NCBI RefSeq assembly: GCF_010915725.1 | Contig: NZ_JAAIJR010000007.1 | Span: forward strand, 16,015 to 80,014 | From: Thiorhodococcus mannitoliphagus | GTDB taxonomy: Bacteria; Pseudomonadota; Gammaproteobacteria; Chromatiales; Chromatiaceae | Direction: 5' to 3' | DNA: 64,000 bases | In this document: positions 38,294 through 48,805 of the stretch, piece after piece | Numbering within the stretch: position 1 is the stretch's first letter | How the letters are laid out: each line of letters starts with the position of its first letter | Made by a program: the position numbers and the translations under genes | The notes under the pieces: generated by a model | What the model was told of the DNA's origin: nothing | Seen by the model: only the letters and a program-made list of their open reading frames with translations | Database searches by the model: none

Positions 38294-40159
38294 ATGGACG
38301 TCGAGCTCATCGAGATCCAAGAGTTTCTTGCCAGTCATCCACCCTTCGATCAGCTCCCGGCGGAGGTGCTACAGCGACTGCCAAAGCGTCTGTCGGTCAG
38401 GTATTTCCGTCGCGGCACGCCCTTTCCGCCAGCGGATGAGAAGCAGCCCTGTCTCTATATCCTGAGACGCGGCGCCGTGGAGCTGCGGGACGCCGAGGGA
38501 GAGCTGGTCGGCAAGCTGGCCGAAGGTGATCTCTGCGAGCAGCACTGCCGCCAGCAGCTACCCGAGCCCGGCTATCAAGGGAAGACCTCGGAGGATACCC
38601 TGGTCTATGCGCTTCCCTGCGCGGAGCTCGCCGAGCTGCGCGGCCAATCCGAGGCGTTCTCCGAGCACTTCGATCAATCGCTGTCGAGCCGGCTGCGCAA
38701 GGCGCTGGATGTGGTGGTCGACGCTCCGAGCACGGGGACCGGACTCATGACGGTCCGCGTCCGCGACATGGTCAAGCGCGGCCCCATCACCACAGGTCCC
38801 GAGACGAGTATCCGTGACGCCGCCAAGATCATGTCGGAGCACCACGTCTCGTCGTTGTTGATCATGGACGAAGCGCGTCTGAACGGGATGATCACTGATC
38901 GCGACCTGCGCAATCGTTGCGTTGCGGCGGGACTGTCCACCGACCGGCCAGTGCGTGAGATCATGACCGAAAAGCTGGTCTCAGTGGACATGGAGACGCT
39001 GGGCTTTCAGGCGCTGATCACCATGACGCGACTCAACGTGCACCACTTGCCGGTGTTGGAAGACGGCCGCGTCGCCGGGCTGATCTCCTCGACGGACCTC
39101 ACACGCTTTCAGAGTTCCAACTCGGTCTATCTCGTCGGCGACATTCATCGCGCCGACTCCATCGACACCCTGGTCAAGATCAGCGCCAAGGTCGCAGAGC
39201 TGCAGGTTCATTTGGTCACTGGCGGCGCAACCGCGAGCCACGTTGGCCAAGCGGTCAGTGCCATCACAGACGCCATTACCCAAAGGCTCATCGAGCTTGC
39301 CGAGGCGGAGTTCGGCAGCCCACCAGTGCCCTATGCCTGGGTGGTTGGCGGCTCCCAGGCCCGCCGCGAGCAATCATCGCACTCGGATCAGGACAACGCC
39401 CTGGTCATCTCGGACCAGATGAAGCCCGACGACGAGCCCTATTTCGCGACGCTGGCCAAGTTCGTCAACGACGGACTGAACGCCTGCAGCTTCGTCTATT
39501 GCCCAGGCGATGTCATGGCGATGAACCCCAAGTGGCGCCAGCCGCTGCGGATCTGGAACAAATACTTCACCAACTGGATTCTCAAACCCGAGCCGATGGC
39601 ACTGATGCTCTCGAGCGTCTTTTTCGACCTACGCCCCCTGCACGACCCAGCCGACCTCTTCACCGAGTTACAGGAGCGCGTGCTCAATCAGTCACGTGCC
39701 AACCGCATCTTTATCGCCTACATGGCCGCCAATGCGGTCAAGAACCGCCCACCACTCGGTTTCTTCCGCAATATCGTGCTCATCCACGGTGGCGACCACG
39801 ACCATACGTTCGATATCAAGCACCGCGGCATCGTCCCCATCATCGACCTGGCCCGGGTCTATGCGCTGACGGCGGGCATCGCCGAGACCAATACCATCGA
39901 GCGGTTGCAGGCCGCGGCGGAGCGCGGCGCACTGAGCAAGGACGGCGCGGCGAATCTCGTCGACGCCCTGGAATTCATCGGCACCTTGCGGATTCGACAC
40001 CAAGCCGGACAGCTCCGCCAGGGACAGAAGGCCGACAACTTCCTGTCGCCAGACGAACTCTCACCGCTTGAGCGGGGCCACTTGAAGGAGGCATTTCTCT
40101 TGATCAACACCATGCAGGAATCGATGGGGCAACGTTATCAGGCCGGACGCTTTGCCTAG
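38294..40159 (+). CDS. cNMP-binding / CBS / DUF294 nucleotidyltransferase-like protein
   Basis: The 621-aa protein has an N-terminal cyclic-nucleotide-binding fold (about 15-135), two CBS domains (about 155-275), a GlnD-like nucleotidyltransferase domain with GGSQARREQSSHSDQDNA (about 350-370) and a DUF294 C-terminal helical domain. The motif GGS...SDQDN keeps the metal-binding acidic residues. In many proteobacteria this gene lies beside acs and the DUF4212 symporter, which suggests regulation of acetate metabolism. AGGGG lies 9 bases before the ATG. Confidence 0.92.
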   Translation: MDVELIEIQEFLASHPPFDQLPAEVLQRLPKRLSVRYFRRGTPFPPADEKQPCLYILRRGAVELRDAEGELVGKLAEGDLCEQHCRQQLPEPGYQGKTSEDTLVYALPCAELAELRGQSEAFSEHFDQSLSSRLRKALDVVVDAPSTGTGLMTVRVRDMVKRGPITTGPETSIRDAAKIMSEHHVSSLLIMDEARLNGMITDRDLRNRCVAAGLSTDRPVREIMTEKLVSVDMETLGFQALITMTRLNVHHLPVLEDGRVAGLISSTDLTRFQSSNSVYLVGDIHRADSIDTLVKISAKVAELQVHLVTGGATASHVGQAVSAITDAITQRLIELAEAEFGSPPVPYAWVVGGSQARREQSSHSDQDNALVISDQMKPDDEPYFATLAKFVNDGLNACSFVYCPGDVMAMNPKWRQPLRIWNKYFTNWILKPEPMALMLSSVFFDLRPLHDPADLFTELQERVLNQSRANRIFIAYMAANAVKNRPPLGFFRNIVLIHGGDHDHTFDIKHRGIVPIIDLARVYALTAGIAETNTIERLQAAAERGALSKDGAANLVDALEFIGTLRIRHQAGQLRQGQKADNFLSPDELSPLERGHLKEAFLLINTMQESMGQRYQAGRFA

Positions 40160-40207
40160 TCTCGCGCGACCGGGCGAGCCTGCTCGCCGTTGGCAGAGCC
40201 TGATCTG

Positions 40208-40885
40208 ATGGCGCTATTTCTCGATTGGCAACGCCGGTGGCAGTTGCGCCGAGCGCCGCCAGGTCCCTTGAGGGATTATCTGAGCCAGCCGTTCCCACGG
40301 ACGCGCACGGATTATCGCGAGCAGGAGTTCTTGTCGGTCGACCTCGAAACCACCGGACTCGACCCACGACAGGACCAGATCTTGAGTGTTGGCTATGTCA
40401 CCGTCCGAGGCGCCAGCATCGACCTTTCGACCGCACGTCACCGCATCGTTCGCATCGATAGTTCGATTCCCGAGGCCAGCGCCGTGATCCACCAAATCAC
40501 CGACGATCAGGCTGCGCAGGGGAGTGAACTCATTGATGTCATGGAGGAAGTGCTTGCGGCACTCACCGGAAAGGTCATGATCGCCCATCACGCCACGATC
40601 GAGCAGGGGTTTCTAGGCAATGCGTCCAAGGCTTGCTGGGGGCGCGGACTCTTGATGCGGACCATCGATACACAGATCTTGGCCTACCGAACCTTCGAGC
40701 GACGGCAGATCCCCTATCAAGTCTCCGATCTGCGACTCTTCGCACTGGCCAGCCGCTACAACCTGCCGCGCTATGGCGCACACAACGCGCTGAGTGATGC
40801 TCTGACGGCGGCCGAACTTTTCCTGGCGCAAGCCGCCTACCGCGATGACGGCAAGGGACTGCCCCTCGCCGACTTCCTCTGCTGA
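40208..40885 (+). CDS. DnaQ-like 3'-5' exonuclease
   Basis: The 225-aa DEDDh exonuclease has Exo I SVDLETTGLDP, Exo II VMIAHHATIEQGF and Exo III YGAHNALSDALTAAELF. It matches stand-alone epsilon-like exonucleases found next to the DUF294 gene. ATG at 40208 is preferred; a TTG at 40190 is in frame. The substrate is unknown; the constant pairing with the CBS protein suggests an RNA or nucleotide role. Confidence 0.9.
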   Translation: MALFLDWQRRWQLRRAPPGPLRDYLSQPFPRTRTDYREQEFLSVDLETTGLDPRQDQILSVGYVTVRGASIDLSTARHRIVRIDSSIPEASAVIHQITDDQAAQGSELIDVMEEVLAALTGKVMIAHHATIEQGFLGNASKACWGRGLLMRTIDTQILAYRTFERRQIPYQVSDLRLFALASRYNLPRYGAHNALSDALTAAELFLAQAAYRDDGKGLPLADFLC

Positions 40886-41034
40886 GGCTAAATTCACCAT
40901 AAGCACTGTCTAGATAGTCGGTCGTTCAAAGGGTTACTATTCCCCACCACCGCCAGACAGCCGTCGAAAGAAATCTATAAGGCGCCCCGCTGGCTCAATA
41001 CCCCAAGCAAACTACTGCTGAGGAGACGACACCC

Positions 41035-42981
41035 ATGTCTGAAGAAAAGGTCTATCCAGTCCCCGCGGACATCGCAACCCAAGCGCACGTCAACGCAGAG
41101 CAATACGCCAGCCTCTATCAGCGCTCGATCGATGACCCCAGTGGATTTTGGGCCGAGCAGGCCGAGAAATTCGTGACCTGGACCAAGCCTTGGAGCAGGG
41201 TCCTGGATTACAGCTTTGACGCTGACAATCTCCACATCAAGTGGTTCGAGGGCGGGAAGCTCAACGTCTCCTACAACTGCTTGGATCGCCACCTCGAGAC
41301 CCGGGGCGACCAGGTCGCCATCATCTGGGAAGGCGACAATCCCGAGGAAGACCGCAAGATCACCTATCGCGAGCTGCACGAGGAAGTCAGCAAGCTGGCG
41401 AACGTCTTCAAGTCGCGTGGCGTCAAGAAGGGCGACCGCGTCTGCATCTATCTGCCGATGATCCCAGAGGCCGCAGTTGCTATGCTGGCGTGCACCCGGA
41501 TCGGCGCGGTCCACTCGATCGTCTTCGGCGGCTTCTCCCCGGATTCGCTGCGCGATCGGGTGCTGGACTCCGAGTGCAAGCTGGTCATCACCTCCGACGA
41601 GAGTGTGCGCGGCGGACGCCACATCCCGCTCAAGAAGAATGCGGACACTGCATTGAAGGAGTGCCCCAACGTCGACACCCTGGTCGTGGTGCGACGCACC
41701 GGCGGCAATGTCGAGTGGACCGAAGGCCGTGACATTTGGTACGACGAGGCCATGGCGGCCGCCTCGGCCGACTGCCCACCCGAGGAGATGGACGCGGAAG
41801 ATCCGCTCTTCATCCTCTACACCTCTGGCTCAACGGGCAAGCCCAAGGGCGTTCTGCACACCACCGGCGGCTACCTGGTCTACGCTGCCATGACCCACAA
41901 ATACACCTTCGACTATCAGGACGGCGAGGTCTACTGGTGTACCGCGGACGTCGGCTGGGTCACGGGGCACACCTACATCGTTTACGGACCGCTGGCGAAC
42001 GGTGCGACCTCGGTAATGTTCGAGGGCATTCCGAACTACCCGGATATGTCGCGCTTCTGGCAGGTGGTCGATAAGCACAACGTCTCCACCTTCTACACCG
42101 CCCCGACCGCCATCCGCTCGCTGATGCGCGCCGGCGAAGAGCCGGTCAAGAAGACCTCGCGCAAGTCTCTGCGCATCCTCGGCTCGGTCGGCGAGCCCAT
42201 TAACCCAGAGGCTTGGGAGTGGTATCACAACGTCGTCGGCGACGGCCGCTGCCCCATCGTCGACACCTGGTGGCAAACCGAGACGGGCGGCCATCTGATC
42301 ACGCCGCTGCCTGGCGCAACCTCGCTCAAGCCTGGCTCGGCGACGCGTCCCTTCTTCGGCGTCGTACCAGCACTGGTCGACCCGGCAGAAGGCACGCCCA
42401 TCGAGGGGCAAGGCGAAGGCGCCCTGGTGATCACCCGCCCCTGGCCGGCCATGATGCGCACCGTCTATGGCGACCACCAGCGCTTCATCGATACTTATTT
42501 CAAGCAGTATCCGGGCAAGTACTTCACGGGTGACGGCGCGCGCCGCGATGCGGATGGCGATTACTGGATCACCGGCCGTATCGACGACGTGCTCAATGTC
42601 TCGGGTCACCGCTTGGGCACCGCCGAGATCGAGTCCGCCCTGGTGCTGCACCCGCATATCGCCGAGGCGGCGGTCGTCGGCTACCCGCACGACCTCAAGG
42701 GCCAAGGCATCTATGCCTACGTGACACCCATGGCGGGCGTCGAGGCAACCGACGCGCTCAAGAAAGAGCTGGTCGCTCTGGTCCGTGGCGAGATCGGCCC
42801 CATCGCGACCGTCGATATCATCCAGTGGTCGCCGGGGCTGCCAAAAACGCGCTCGGGCAAGATCATGCGCCGCATCCTGCGCAAGATCGCCGCGAACGAG
42901 ATCGATTCGCTCGGTGACACCTCGACACTGGCCGATCCGACCGTGGTGAACGACCTGATTGACAATCGCGCCAATCAGTAG
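41035..42981 (+). CDS. acs: acetate-CoA ligase
   Basis: The enzyme activates acetate to acetyl-CoA through acetyl-AMP. The 648-aa protein shows the AMP-binding P-loop [11 protein letters not shown], the TWWQTETGG block, [14 protein letters not shown] and [11 protein letters not shown]. The lysine of the last motif is the acetylation site that Pat/CobB control in other bacteria. Length is typical. With the symporter, CBS protein and exonuclease it completes an acetate-uptake module of about 7 kb. Confidence 0.98.
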   Translation: MSEEKVYPVPADIATQAHVNAEQYASLYQRSIDDPSGFWAEQAEKFVTWTKPWSRVLDYSFDADNLHIKWFEGGKLNVSYNCLDRHLETRGDQVAIIWEGDNPEEDRKITYRELHEEVSKLANVFKSRGVKKGDRVCIYLPMIPEAAVAMLACTRIGAVHSIVFGGFSPDSLRDRVLDSECKLVITSDESVRGGRHIPLKKNADTALKECPNVDTLVVVRRTGGNVEWTEGRDIWYDEAMAAASADCPPEEMDAEDPLFILYTSGSTGKPKGVLHTTGGYLVYAAMTHKYTFDYQDGEVYWCTADVGWVTGHTYIVYGPLANGATSVMFEGIPNYPDMSRFWQVVDKHNVSTFYTAPTAIRSLMRAGEEPVKKTSRKSLRILGSVGEPINPEAWEWYHNVVGDGRCPIVDTWWQTETGGHLITPLPGATSLKPGSATRPFFGVVPALVDPAEGTPIEGQGEGALVITRPWPAMMRTVYGDHQRFIDTYFKQYPGKYFTGDGARRDADGDYWITGRIDDVLNVSGHRLGTAEIESALVLHPHIAEAAVVGYPHDLKGQGIYAYVTPMAGVEATDALKKELVALVRGEIGPIATVDIIQWSPGLPKTRSGKIMRRILRKIAANEIDSLGDTSTLADPTVVNDLIDNRANQ

Positions 42982-43288
42982 GACCGCCGCGCGCCGTCAG
43001 CGGCACCCGTCCCCCTCTTTGTCTGGACGGATGCCGCTGGTGGCGCCCAATCTCCAATGCCGGGTCGCTTGTTGATGTGGTCGTTTGCTGCTGTGCGTGA
43101 TCGCGGCTTCAGCCTCCCGGACGACCGAGAAGCGGCATTGCCCCGGCGTCTGCTTGACTTGCAGCCCAGCTAAGTTCTTAACACCATAAAGGGACTCTGA
43201 ATGCTGGAAGGGATTTCGATTTGAGTCGGCCTTACCTCATGCGGGGAACCGGCTTTTCTTTGATGAATTAATATACAGAGGTCAGGTT
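42982..43288. other. intergenic region downstream of acs
   Basis: The left part holds the hairpin listed separately. The rest contains no convincing gene. Just before the NYN gene there is AT-rich DNA (GAATTAATATAC) that may serve as a promoter. Confidence 0.5.
42999..43039 (+). terminator. long hairpin after acs
   Basis: CAGCGGCACCCGTCC and GGACGGATGCCGCTG pair with one mismatch over 15 bp around a 12-base loop, 18 bases after the acs stop codon. There is no T-run on the plus strand, so it may be an attenuated terminator or 3' stabiliser. Confidence 0.55.
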
Positions 43289-44122
43289 TTGGGCTCGAAT
43301 TTTAGAGTGGGAGTCTTCGTCGACGCTGAGAATGTGCGCTACAACGGCGGTTATCAGATGCGCTATGACATGCTGCGGCGCTTCGCGGCACGTGAGGGCG
43401 GCATCCTGCAACGCCTCAACACCTACATGGCGTTCGATGCGGAGCGCGCGCGCGAGGACATCGAGTACCGCAAGAAGGCGCATGCCTATCAGCAAATGGT
43501 GCGCGACTTTGGCTGGAAGATCACGACCAAACTCGTACGGCGTTACACGGACGAGAATGGCAACGTCACGACCAAGGCCAACTCCGACCTCGACATGGCG
43601 GTCGACGCCATGCTTCAAGCCGACCGTCTCGACCAGGTCCTCATGGTGACCGGCGACGGCGACTTTCTCCAGGTCGTTGAGGCACTTCAGAACAAGGGCT
43701 GCCGCGTCGAGCTGATCGGCTTCAAGAACGTCTCCCGACAGCTCCAGCAGGAGGTGGACGCCTTCTATTCCGGCTTTCTCATCCCGGACCTGCTGCCGGT
43801 CGCCTATGAGCCGCGCAACGAATGGGGTAAGCCAGGCTCTTGCGTTCGTGGTGTCTGCACCAAGTGGTTCTCCGAAAAGGGCTACGGGTTCCTGCGGATC
43901 CTGGATCAGATCTCGTCGAATCTCTGGATCACCGACCCACGCGAGGCGGGCTCACCCTACGTCAGCGTCTTCTGCCATGCCAATGAGCTTGCCGAAGACG
44001 TCACAGAAGACCTCCTCATGAATCGCGAAACAGTGCTGGAGTTCTATGTCAACGAGAGCGATCAGAAGGATAATGGCCTGGTCGCGAGCAATGTCAGACT
44101 CGCATTCACGGTCAATCGCTGA
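43289..44122 (+). CDS. NYN-domain protein with C-terminal cold-shock-like domain
   Basis: The 277-aa protein has an N-terminal NYN/LabA PIN-like nuclease fold (about 5-165): VGVFVDAENV, SDLDMAVDAM and VTGDGDFLQVV carry the acidic active-site residues. Residues about 185-275 look like a cold-shock-type OB fold: GVCTKWFSEKGYGFLRI, then VFCHANEL, resembling the RNP motifs. An RNA-targeting nuclease is the simplest reading (inference). The start is TTG at 43289 with AGGTCAGG upstream; no ATG lies early in the domain. Confidence 0.82.
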   Translation: MGSNFRVGVFVDAENVRYNGGYQMRYDMLRRFAAREGGILQRLNTYMAFDAERAREDIEYRKKAHAYQQMVRDFGWKITTKLVRRYTDENGNVTTKANSDLDMAVDAMLQADRLDQVLMVTGDGDFLQVVEALQNKGCRVELIGFKNVSRQLQQEVDAFYSGFLIPDLLPVAYEPRNEWGKPGSCVRGVCTKWFSEKGYGFLRILDQISSNLWITDPREAGSPYVSVFCHANELAEDVTEDLLMNRETVLEFYVNESDQKDNGLVASNVRLAFTVNR

Positions 44123-44132
44123 TGGCATCTTG

Positions 44133-44156
44133 GCCCCTGGTAACACGACCAGGGGC
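44133..44156 (+). terminator. hairpin after the NYN gene
   Basis: GCCCCTGGT and ACCAGGGGC form a perfect 9-bp stem with a 6-base loop 10 bases after the stop codon. No T-run follows, so termination is uncertain. Confidence 0.5.
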
Positions 44157-44304
44157 AGCTAACCTCAAGGGCAGCCTCTCGTGAAGGGCAGCCCATCGTG
44201 AACCCAAGCGGCCCCTGGCCGGAGGGAACTCAGCGCGCCAGGGCTCAAGCGACAGCCGTAAGCATCCGAAACGATTGAGATAGCGCGATAGGAAAGGCGG
44301 CCCA

Positions 44305-46023
44305 ATGTCACCGGATCAAGTCAAAGTCAAACCCTCTGGCCTCGCTTGGCGTCTCGTCAACGACCAACTGCTCTCCGAGGAGCAAATGCTCACTGCCTAT
44401 GAGGCTGCGGCGAAGAGCGGCGAAGGCTTCGTGCAGCACTTGGTGAAGGAGAAGCTGCTCGATAGCCGCCATATTGCGCTAGCGGCCTCGCATGAGTTTG
44501 GCGTTCCCTTGCTCGATTTGGGTGCATTCGACCTCTCCAGCCTGCCAATCAGCCTGATTGACGAGCGCCTCATCCGGAAGCACCGAGCCCTGCCGCTGCT
44601 CAAACGCGGCAACCGCCTCTTTCTCGCACTCTCCGATCCCACGAATGATCATGCGCTCGAGGAGATCCGCTTCAACACCGGGCTCTCTACCGACGCCATT
44701 CTTGTCGAAGAAGACAGACTCAGTCTTGCGCTCCAGAACGCGCTCGAGGCAAACGATACGACGGCCATGAGCGATTTCGCCGACGCCGACCTCGAAGACC
44801 TCGATGTAGGCGGCGGGGAAAACGACGAGGATGCCGACGACCTCGATGCGAATATCGACGAAGCGCCCGTCGTGCGCTATATCAACAAGATCTTGGTGGA
44901 TGCCATCTCATCCGGTGCCTCGGACATCCACTTCGAGCCCTTCGAAAAGTTCTTCCGAATTCGCTTCCGCCAAGACGGCATCCTGCGCGAGGTTGCCAGC
45001 CCGCCACTCAACCTCGCCGGGCGCATGACGGCACGCCTCAAGGTCATGTCGCGCATGAACATCGCCGAGCGGCGCGTCCCCCAGGACGGCCGCATCAAGC
45101 TCAAGCTCAGCAAATCGCGCGGCATCGATTTCCGCGTCAACACCCTGCCGACACTCTACGGCGAAAAGGTCGTTCTGCGGATTTTGGACTCGAGTGCGGC
45201 CCAAGTCGGCATCGAATCTCTTGGCTTCGAGCTCGAGCAACGTGAGGCGTTTCTCAAAGCCATCCAGAAGCCTTATGGCATGATCTTGGTTACCGGACCG
45301 ACCGGCTCTGGCAAGACGGTGTCACTCTACAGCGCGCTCAACATCCTGAATCAACCCGACATCAATATCTCGACGGTCGAGGATCCGGTCGAGATTCAGG
45401 TCGCGGGCATCAATCAGTGCAATATGAATCCCAAGGCCGGGCTGACCTTTGCCGCAGCCTTGCGATCCTTCTTGCGCCAGGATCCAGACATCATCATGGT
45501 CGGCGAGATCCGTGATCTTGAGACGGCGGAGATCGCCGTGAAGGCGGCACAAACAGGCCACTTGGTATTGTCCACACTGCATACCAACGACGCCCCGCAG
45601 ACATTGACGCGTCTCGCCAACATGGGCATCCCCCCTTTCAACATCGCCTCGTCGGTTCTGCTCATCATGGCCCAGCGGCTGGCACGTCGACTGTGCAGCC
45701 ATTGCCGCAAGCCTCTGGATCTGCCGCACGAGGCACTCAAGGAGGAAGGCTTCACCGATGCAGAGATCGCGGAGGGGATGACCATCTATGGCCCAGTCGG
45801 TTGCGATCACTGCAACAAAGGCTATCGCGGCCGGGTCGGAATCTTCCAGGTGATGCCGGTCTCCGAAGAGGTCGCGCGCCTGATCTTGGAGGGCGGAAAC
45901 TCGATGCAGTTGGCCGAGCAAGCGAAGCGTGAGGGGATCGCGGATCTCCGCGCCTCTGGACTGCGGAAGGTCAAGTCCGGCACGACCAGCCTCGAAGAAA
46001 TCAATCGCGTTACCAAGGAATAG
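44305..46023 (+). CDS. pilB: type IV pilus assembly ATPase PilB
   Basis: The 572-aa extension motor has an N-terminal MshEN-like domain (about 10-150), an acidic linker around residues 155-190, then the secretion ATPase with Walker A GPTGSGKT, Asp box and Walker B VGEIRDLETAEIA, and a tetracysteine zinc site CSHC...CDHC near 470-510. It heads the pilB-pilC-pilD-coaE operon. The Chp-like cluster at 13-20 kb is a plausible controller. No pilA is in the window. Confidence 0.97.
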   Translation: MSPDQVKVKPSGLAWRLVNDQLLSEEQMLTAYEAAAKSGEGFVQHLVKEKLLDSRHIALAASHEFGVPLLDLGAFDLSSLPISLIDERLIRKHRALPLLKRGNRLFLALSDPTNDHALEEIRFNTGLSTDAILVEEDRLSLALQNALEANDTTAMSDFADADLEDLDVGGGENDEDADDLDANIDEAPVVRYINKILVDAISSGASDIHFEPFEKFFRIRFRQDGILREVASPPLNLAGRMTARLKVMSRMNIAERRVPQDGRIKLKLSKSRGIDFRVNTLPTLYGEKVVLRILDSSAAQVGIESLGFELEQREAFLKAIQKPYGMILVTGPTGSGKTVSLYSALNILNQPDINISTVEDPVEIQVAGINQCNMNPKAGLTFAAALRSFLRQDPDIIMVGEIRDLETAEIAVKAAQTGHLVLSTLHTNDAPQTLTRLANMGIPPFNIASSVLLIMAQRLARRLCSHCRKPLDLPHEALKEEGFTDAEIAEGMTIYGPVGCDHCNKGYRGRVGIFQVMPVSEEVARLILEGGNSMQLAEQAKREGIADLRASGLRKVKSGTTSLEEINRVTKE

Positions 46024-46043
46024 GACACTACGGAGTCACCACG

Positions 46044-47300
46044 ATGGCAACGGCAGCAGCAACCAAAGCCAAGCTCAAGGCAAAGCCCAAGGCCGAAAAG
46101 GCAAAGGTTTATACCTGGGAGGGCATGGATCGACGAGGCTCGCGTATCAAGGGCGAAAGTCGGGCGGCCAACATCAACGCCGTGCGCGCGGATTTGCGGC
46201 GTCAAGGGGTCAATCCGACCAAAGTGAAGGCCAAACCCCAGCCGCTGTTCGGCTCGGGGAAGAAGAAGATCACGGGACAGGATCTATCTATCTTCACGCG
46301 CCAGCTCGCCACCATGATGACCGCTGGCGTCCCGCTGGTTCAGGCCTTCGACATCGTCGGACGCGGGCATGACAATCCCTCGATGCAGGACATGATCCTG
46401 TCGATCAAGCAGGATATCGAGGGCGGCACCGGGGTCGCCGTCGCACTCAGCAAGTATCCGATCCACTTCGATGATCTAGTCTGCAGCCTGGTCGCCGCTG
46501 GAGAGCAAGCCGGTGTGCTGGATGTCCTGCTCGACAAGATCGCTACCTACAAGGAGAAGACGGAGTCGATCAAGGGCAAGATCAAGAAGGCGCTGTTCTA
46601 CCCGACCGCGGTCATTGCCGTCGCCATCATCGTGACGGTCGTCATCCTCCTCTTCGTCATTCCTCAGTTCAAGGAGCTGTTCACGAGCTTCGGCGCGGAC
46701 CTGCCAGCCTTCACACTCATGGTGATTGGCCTGTCCGATGTCGTCCGGGAGTGGTGGTGGGCGATGCTGCTTGGAATCGCGGGAACCATCTACGGCTTTA
46801 GCTACATCTACAAGCGCTCCCGCAAACTGCGCGAGGTCATCGATCGGGCATCCCTGAAGATCCCCGTCATTGGCGGCATCCTGAACAAGGCTGCCCTGGC
46901 CCGCTTCGCGCGCACCCTCTCGACCATGTTCGCCGCCGGTGTACCCCTGGTTGAAGCCCTGCAATCAGTCTCAGGCGCTACGGGCAACATCGTCTATCAA
47001 GACGCCGTGCTCAAGATGCGCGAAGAGGTCGCGACGGGTCAGTCGTTGCAGCTTGCCATGCGCCAACGCGATATCTTCCCGCATATGGTCATCCAGATGA
47101 CGGCCATCGGTGAAGAGTCTGGGGCACTGGACGACATGCTCGGCAAGGTTGCGGATTTCTACGAGGAGCAGGTCGACAACGCCGTGGACAGCCTGAGCAG
47201 TCTCCTCGAGCCCTTGATCATGGTCGTCATCGGTGGCCTGGTCGGCAGTCTGGTCGTGGCCATGTATCTGCCAATCTTCAAACTCGCAGCGGTTGTCTAG
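46044..47300 (+). CDS. pilC: type IV pilus inner-membrane platform PilC
   Basis: The 418-aa protein has two GspF/T2SSF domains, each starting with a FTRQLATMMTAGVPLVQA-type motif (FARTLSTMFAAGVPLVEAL in the second), and three membrane helices. It begins 20 bases after pilB. The first 35 residues are Ala/Lys-rich. It connects the PilB motor to pilin extrusion. Confidence 0.97.
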   Translation: MATAAATKAKLKAKPKAEKAKVYTWEGMDRRGSRIKGESRAANINAVRADLRRQGVNPTKVKAKPQPLFGSGKKKITGQDLSIFTRQLATMMTAGVPLVQAFDIVGRGHDNPSMQDMILSIKQDIEGGTGVAVALSKYPIHFDDLVCSLVAAGEQAGVLDVLLDKIATYKEKTESIKGKIKKALFYPTAVIAVAIIVTVVILLFVIPQFKELFTSFGADLPAFTLMVIGLSDVVREWWWAMLLGIAGTIYGFSYIYKRSRKLREVIDRASLKIPVIGGILNKAALARFARTLSTMFAAGVPLVEALQSVSGATGNIVYQDAVLKMREEVATGQSLQLAMRQRDIFPHMVIQMTAIGEESGALDDMLGKVADFYEEQVDNAVDSLSSLLEPLIMVVIGGLVGSLVVAMYLPIFKLAAVV

Positions 47301-47305
47301 CGCCA

Positions 47306-48196
47306 ATGCCTGGACAAGATCTAATCGCCCTCTTCCAAGCGAGCCCGGGGCTGCTCTATGCGACCGTCGTGGCTCTCGGGCTCATCGTGGGAAGCTTCCT
47401 CAATGTCGTCATCCTGCGGCTACCCCGGATCATGGAAGCCGACTGGCGGCGTGACTGCGCCGAGCTGAGCGCGGAGCGCGAAGCCGCATCCGCAGAGAGC
47501 GAGTCGCCGCTGAGCTTGTCCAAGCCACCCTCGACCTGCCCGACTTGCGGTCATCGAATCCGCGCCTTTGAGAACATCCCCGTACTGAGCTACCTCCTGC
47601 TGCGCGGCCGTTGCTCGGCCTGCAAGACGCCAATCAGTGCGAGATACCCGATCATCGAGGCCGCGACCGGACTTTTGAGCCTCATCGTCGTCATGCAGCT
47701 CGGGCTCAGTTGGCAGATGCCGGCGGCATTGCTGCTCACCTGGGCACTCATCGCCCTTGCCATCATCGATTACGACACTCAACTGCTTCCGGACAGCATT
47801 ACCCTGCCCATGCTTTGGCTTGGGCTCATCCTGAGCCTCTTTGGCCTCTTCGCGGACAGTCACGCGTCGATCGTCGGCGCGGTCGCCGGATACCTCAGCC
47901 TGTGGCTGGTCTTTCACCTGTTCCGCCTCATCACTGGCAAGGAGGGCATGGGCTATGGGGATTTCAAGCTGCTTGGGCTCTTCGGCGCCTGGCTCGGCTG
48001 GCAGACGCTTCCTCAGATCATCCTACTGTCGGCGCTAACCGGCGCGGTGATCGGCGTCGCGCTCATCCTCAGCGGTCGCCACGAGCAAGGGAAACCGCTG
48101 CCGTTCGGCCCCTATCTTGCTGCGGCGGGCTGGATCAGCCTCCTGTGGGGGAAGGACATCAATGATGCCTATCTGCGAGCAACCGGGCTGATCTAG
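47306..48196 (+). CDS. pilD: prepilin peptidase / N-methyltransferase PilD
   Basis: The 296-aa polytopic aspartic protease has the zinc motif CPTCGHRI...CSACKTPIS and catalytic aspartates in AIIDYDTQLLPD and GMGYGDFKLL. It cleaves and methylates type IV pilins and type II secretion pseudopilins. It is 5 bases after pilC. Confidence 0.97.
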   Translation: MPGQDLIALFQASPGLLYATVVALGLIVGSFLNVVILRLPRIMEADWRRDCAELSAEREAASAESESPLSLSKPPSTCPTCGHRIRAFENIPVLSYLLLRGRCSACKTPISARYPIIEAATGLLSLIVVMQLGLSWQMPAALLLTWALIALAIIDYDTQLLPDSITLPMLWLGLILSLFGLFADSHASIVGAVAGYLSLWLVFHLFRLITGKEGMGYGDFKLLGLFGAWLGWQTLPQIILLSALTGAVIGVALILSGRHEQGKPLPFGPYLAAAGWISLLWGKDINDAYLRATGLI

Positions 48197-48205
48197 TCAT
48201 CACTG

Positions 48206-48805
48206 ATGTTCGTCGTCGCCTTAACCGGTGGCATCGGCAGCGGCAAGACCGCCGTTTCCGATCAGCTGGCCAAGCTCGGGGCCGGGATCATTGATACCGA
48301 CCTGCTCTCACGCGAACTCACCGCACCTGGCACTCCCACCCTCGCAAGCATCTTTGAGGTCTTCGGCAAGGAGGCAGCCTTGCCGGACGGATCGCTCAAT
48401 CGCGCCTATCTTAGAGCGCGGGTCTTCCAAGACCCGGATGCCCGAAACCAACTCGAATCCATTTTGCATCCCGCGATTCGCGCGCTCATGCTTGAGCGTC
48501 TCGCGACCATCTCAGCGCCTTACGTGGTCCTGGTGATCCCCCTTCTCTTCGAGACCGGACAACAAAGACTCGCCGATCGTGTCCTGGTCGTCGACATCCC
48601 AGAGGCGCAGCAGATCGAGCGCGTACGTCATCGTAGCGGACTCTCAGGACCCGAAATCGAACGCATCCTTGCGAGTCAGGCCTCACGTCAACAGCGACTG
48701 GCCGGTGCGGACGATGTCATCGACAATAGCGGCCCACCATCCGCATTGGCGCCTCAGGTCGAGCAGTTCCACCAAGGCTACCTCCGCCTCGCCAAGAATC
48801 ACTAG
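48206..48805 (+). CDS. coaE: dephospho-CoA kinase
   Basis: The last enzyme of coenzyme A synthesis. The 199-aa protein has P-loop GGIGSGKTAVSD, LIDTDLLSREL and VLVIPLLFET. Linkage downstream of pilD is standard in gammaproteobacteria. It is 9 bases after pilD. Confidence 0.96.
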   Translation: MFVVALTGGIGSGKTAVSDQLAKLGAGIIDTDLLSRELTAPGTPTLASIFEVFGKEAALPDGSLNRAYLRARVFQDPDARNQLESILHPAIRALMLERLATISAPYVVLVIPLLFETGQQRLADRVLVVDIPEAQQIERVRHRSGLSGPEIERILASQASRQQRLAGADDVIDNSGPPSALAPQVEQFHQGYLRLAKNH

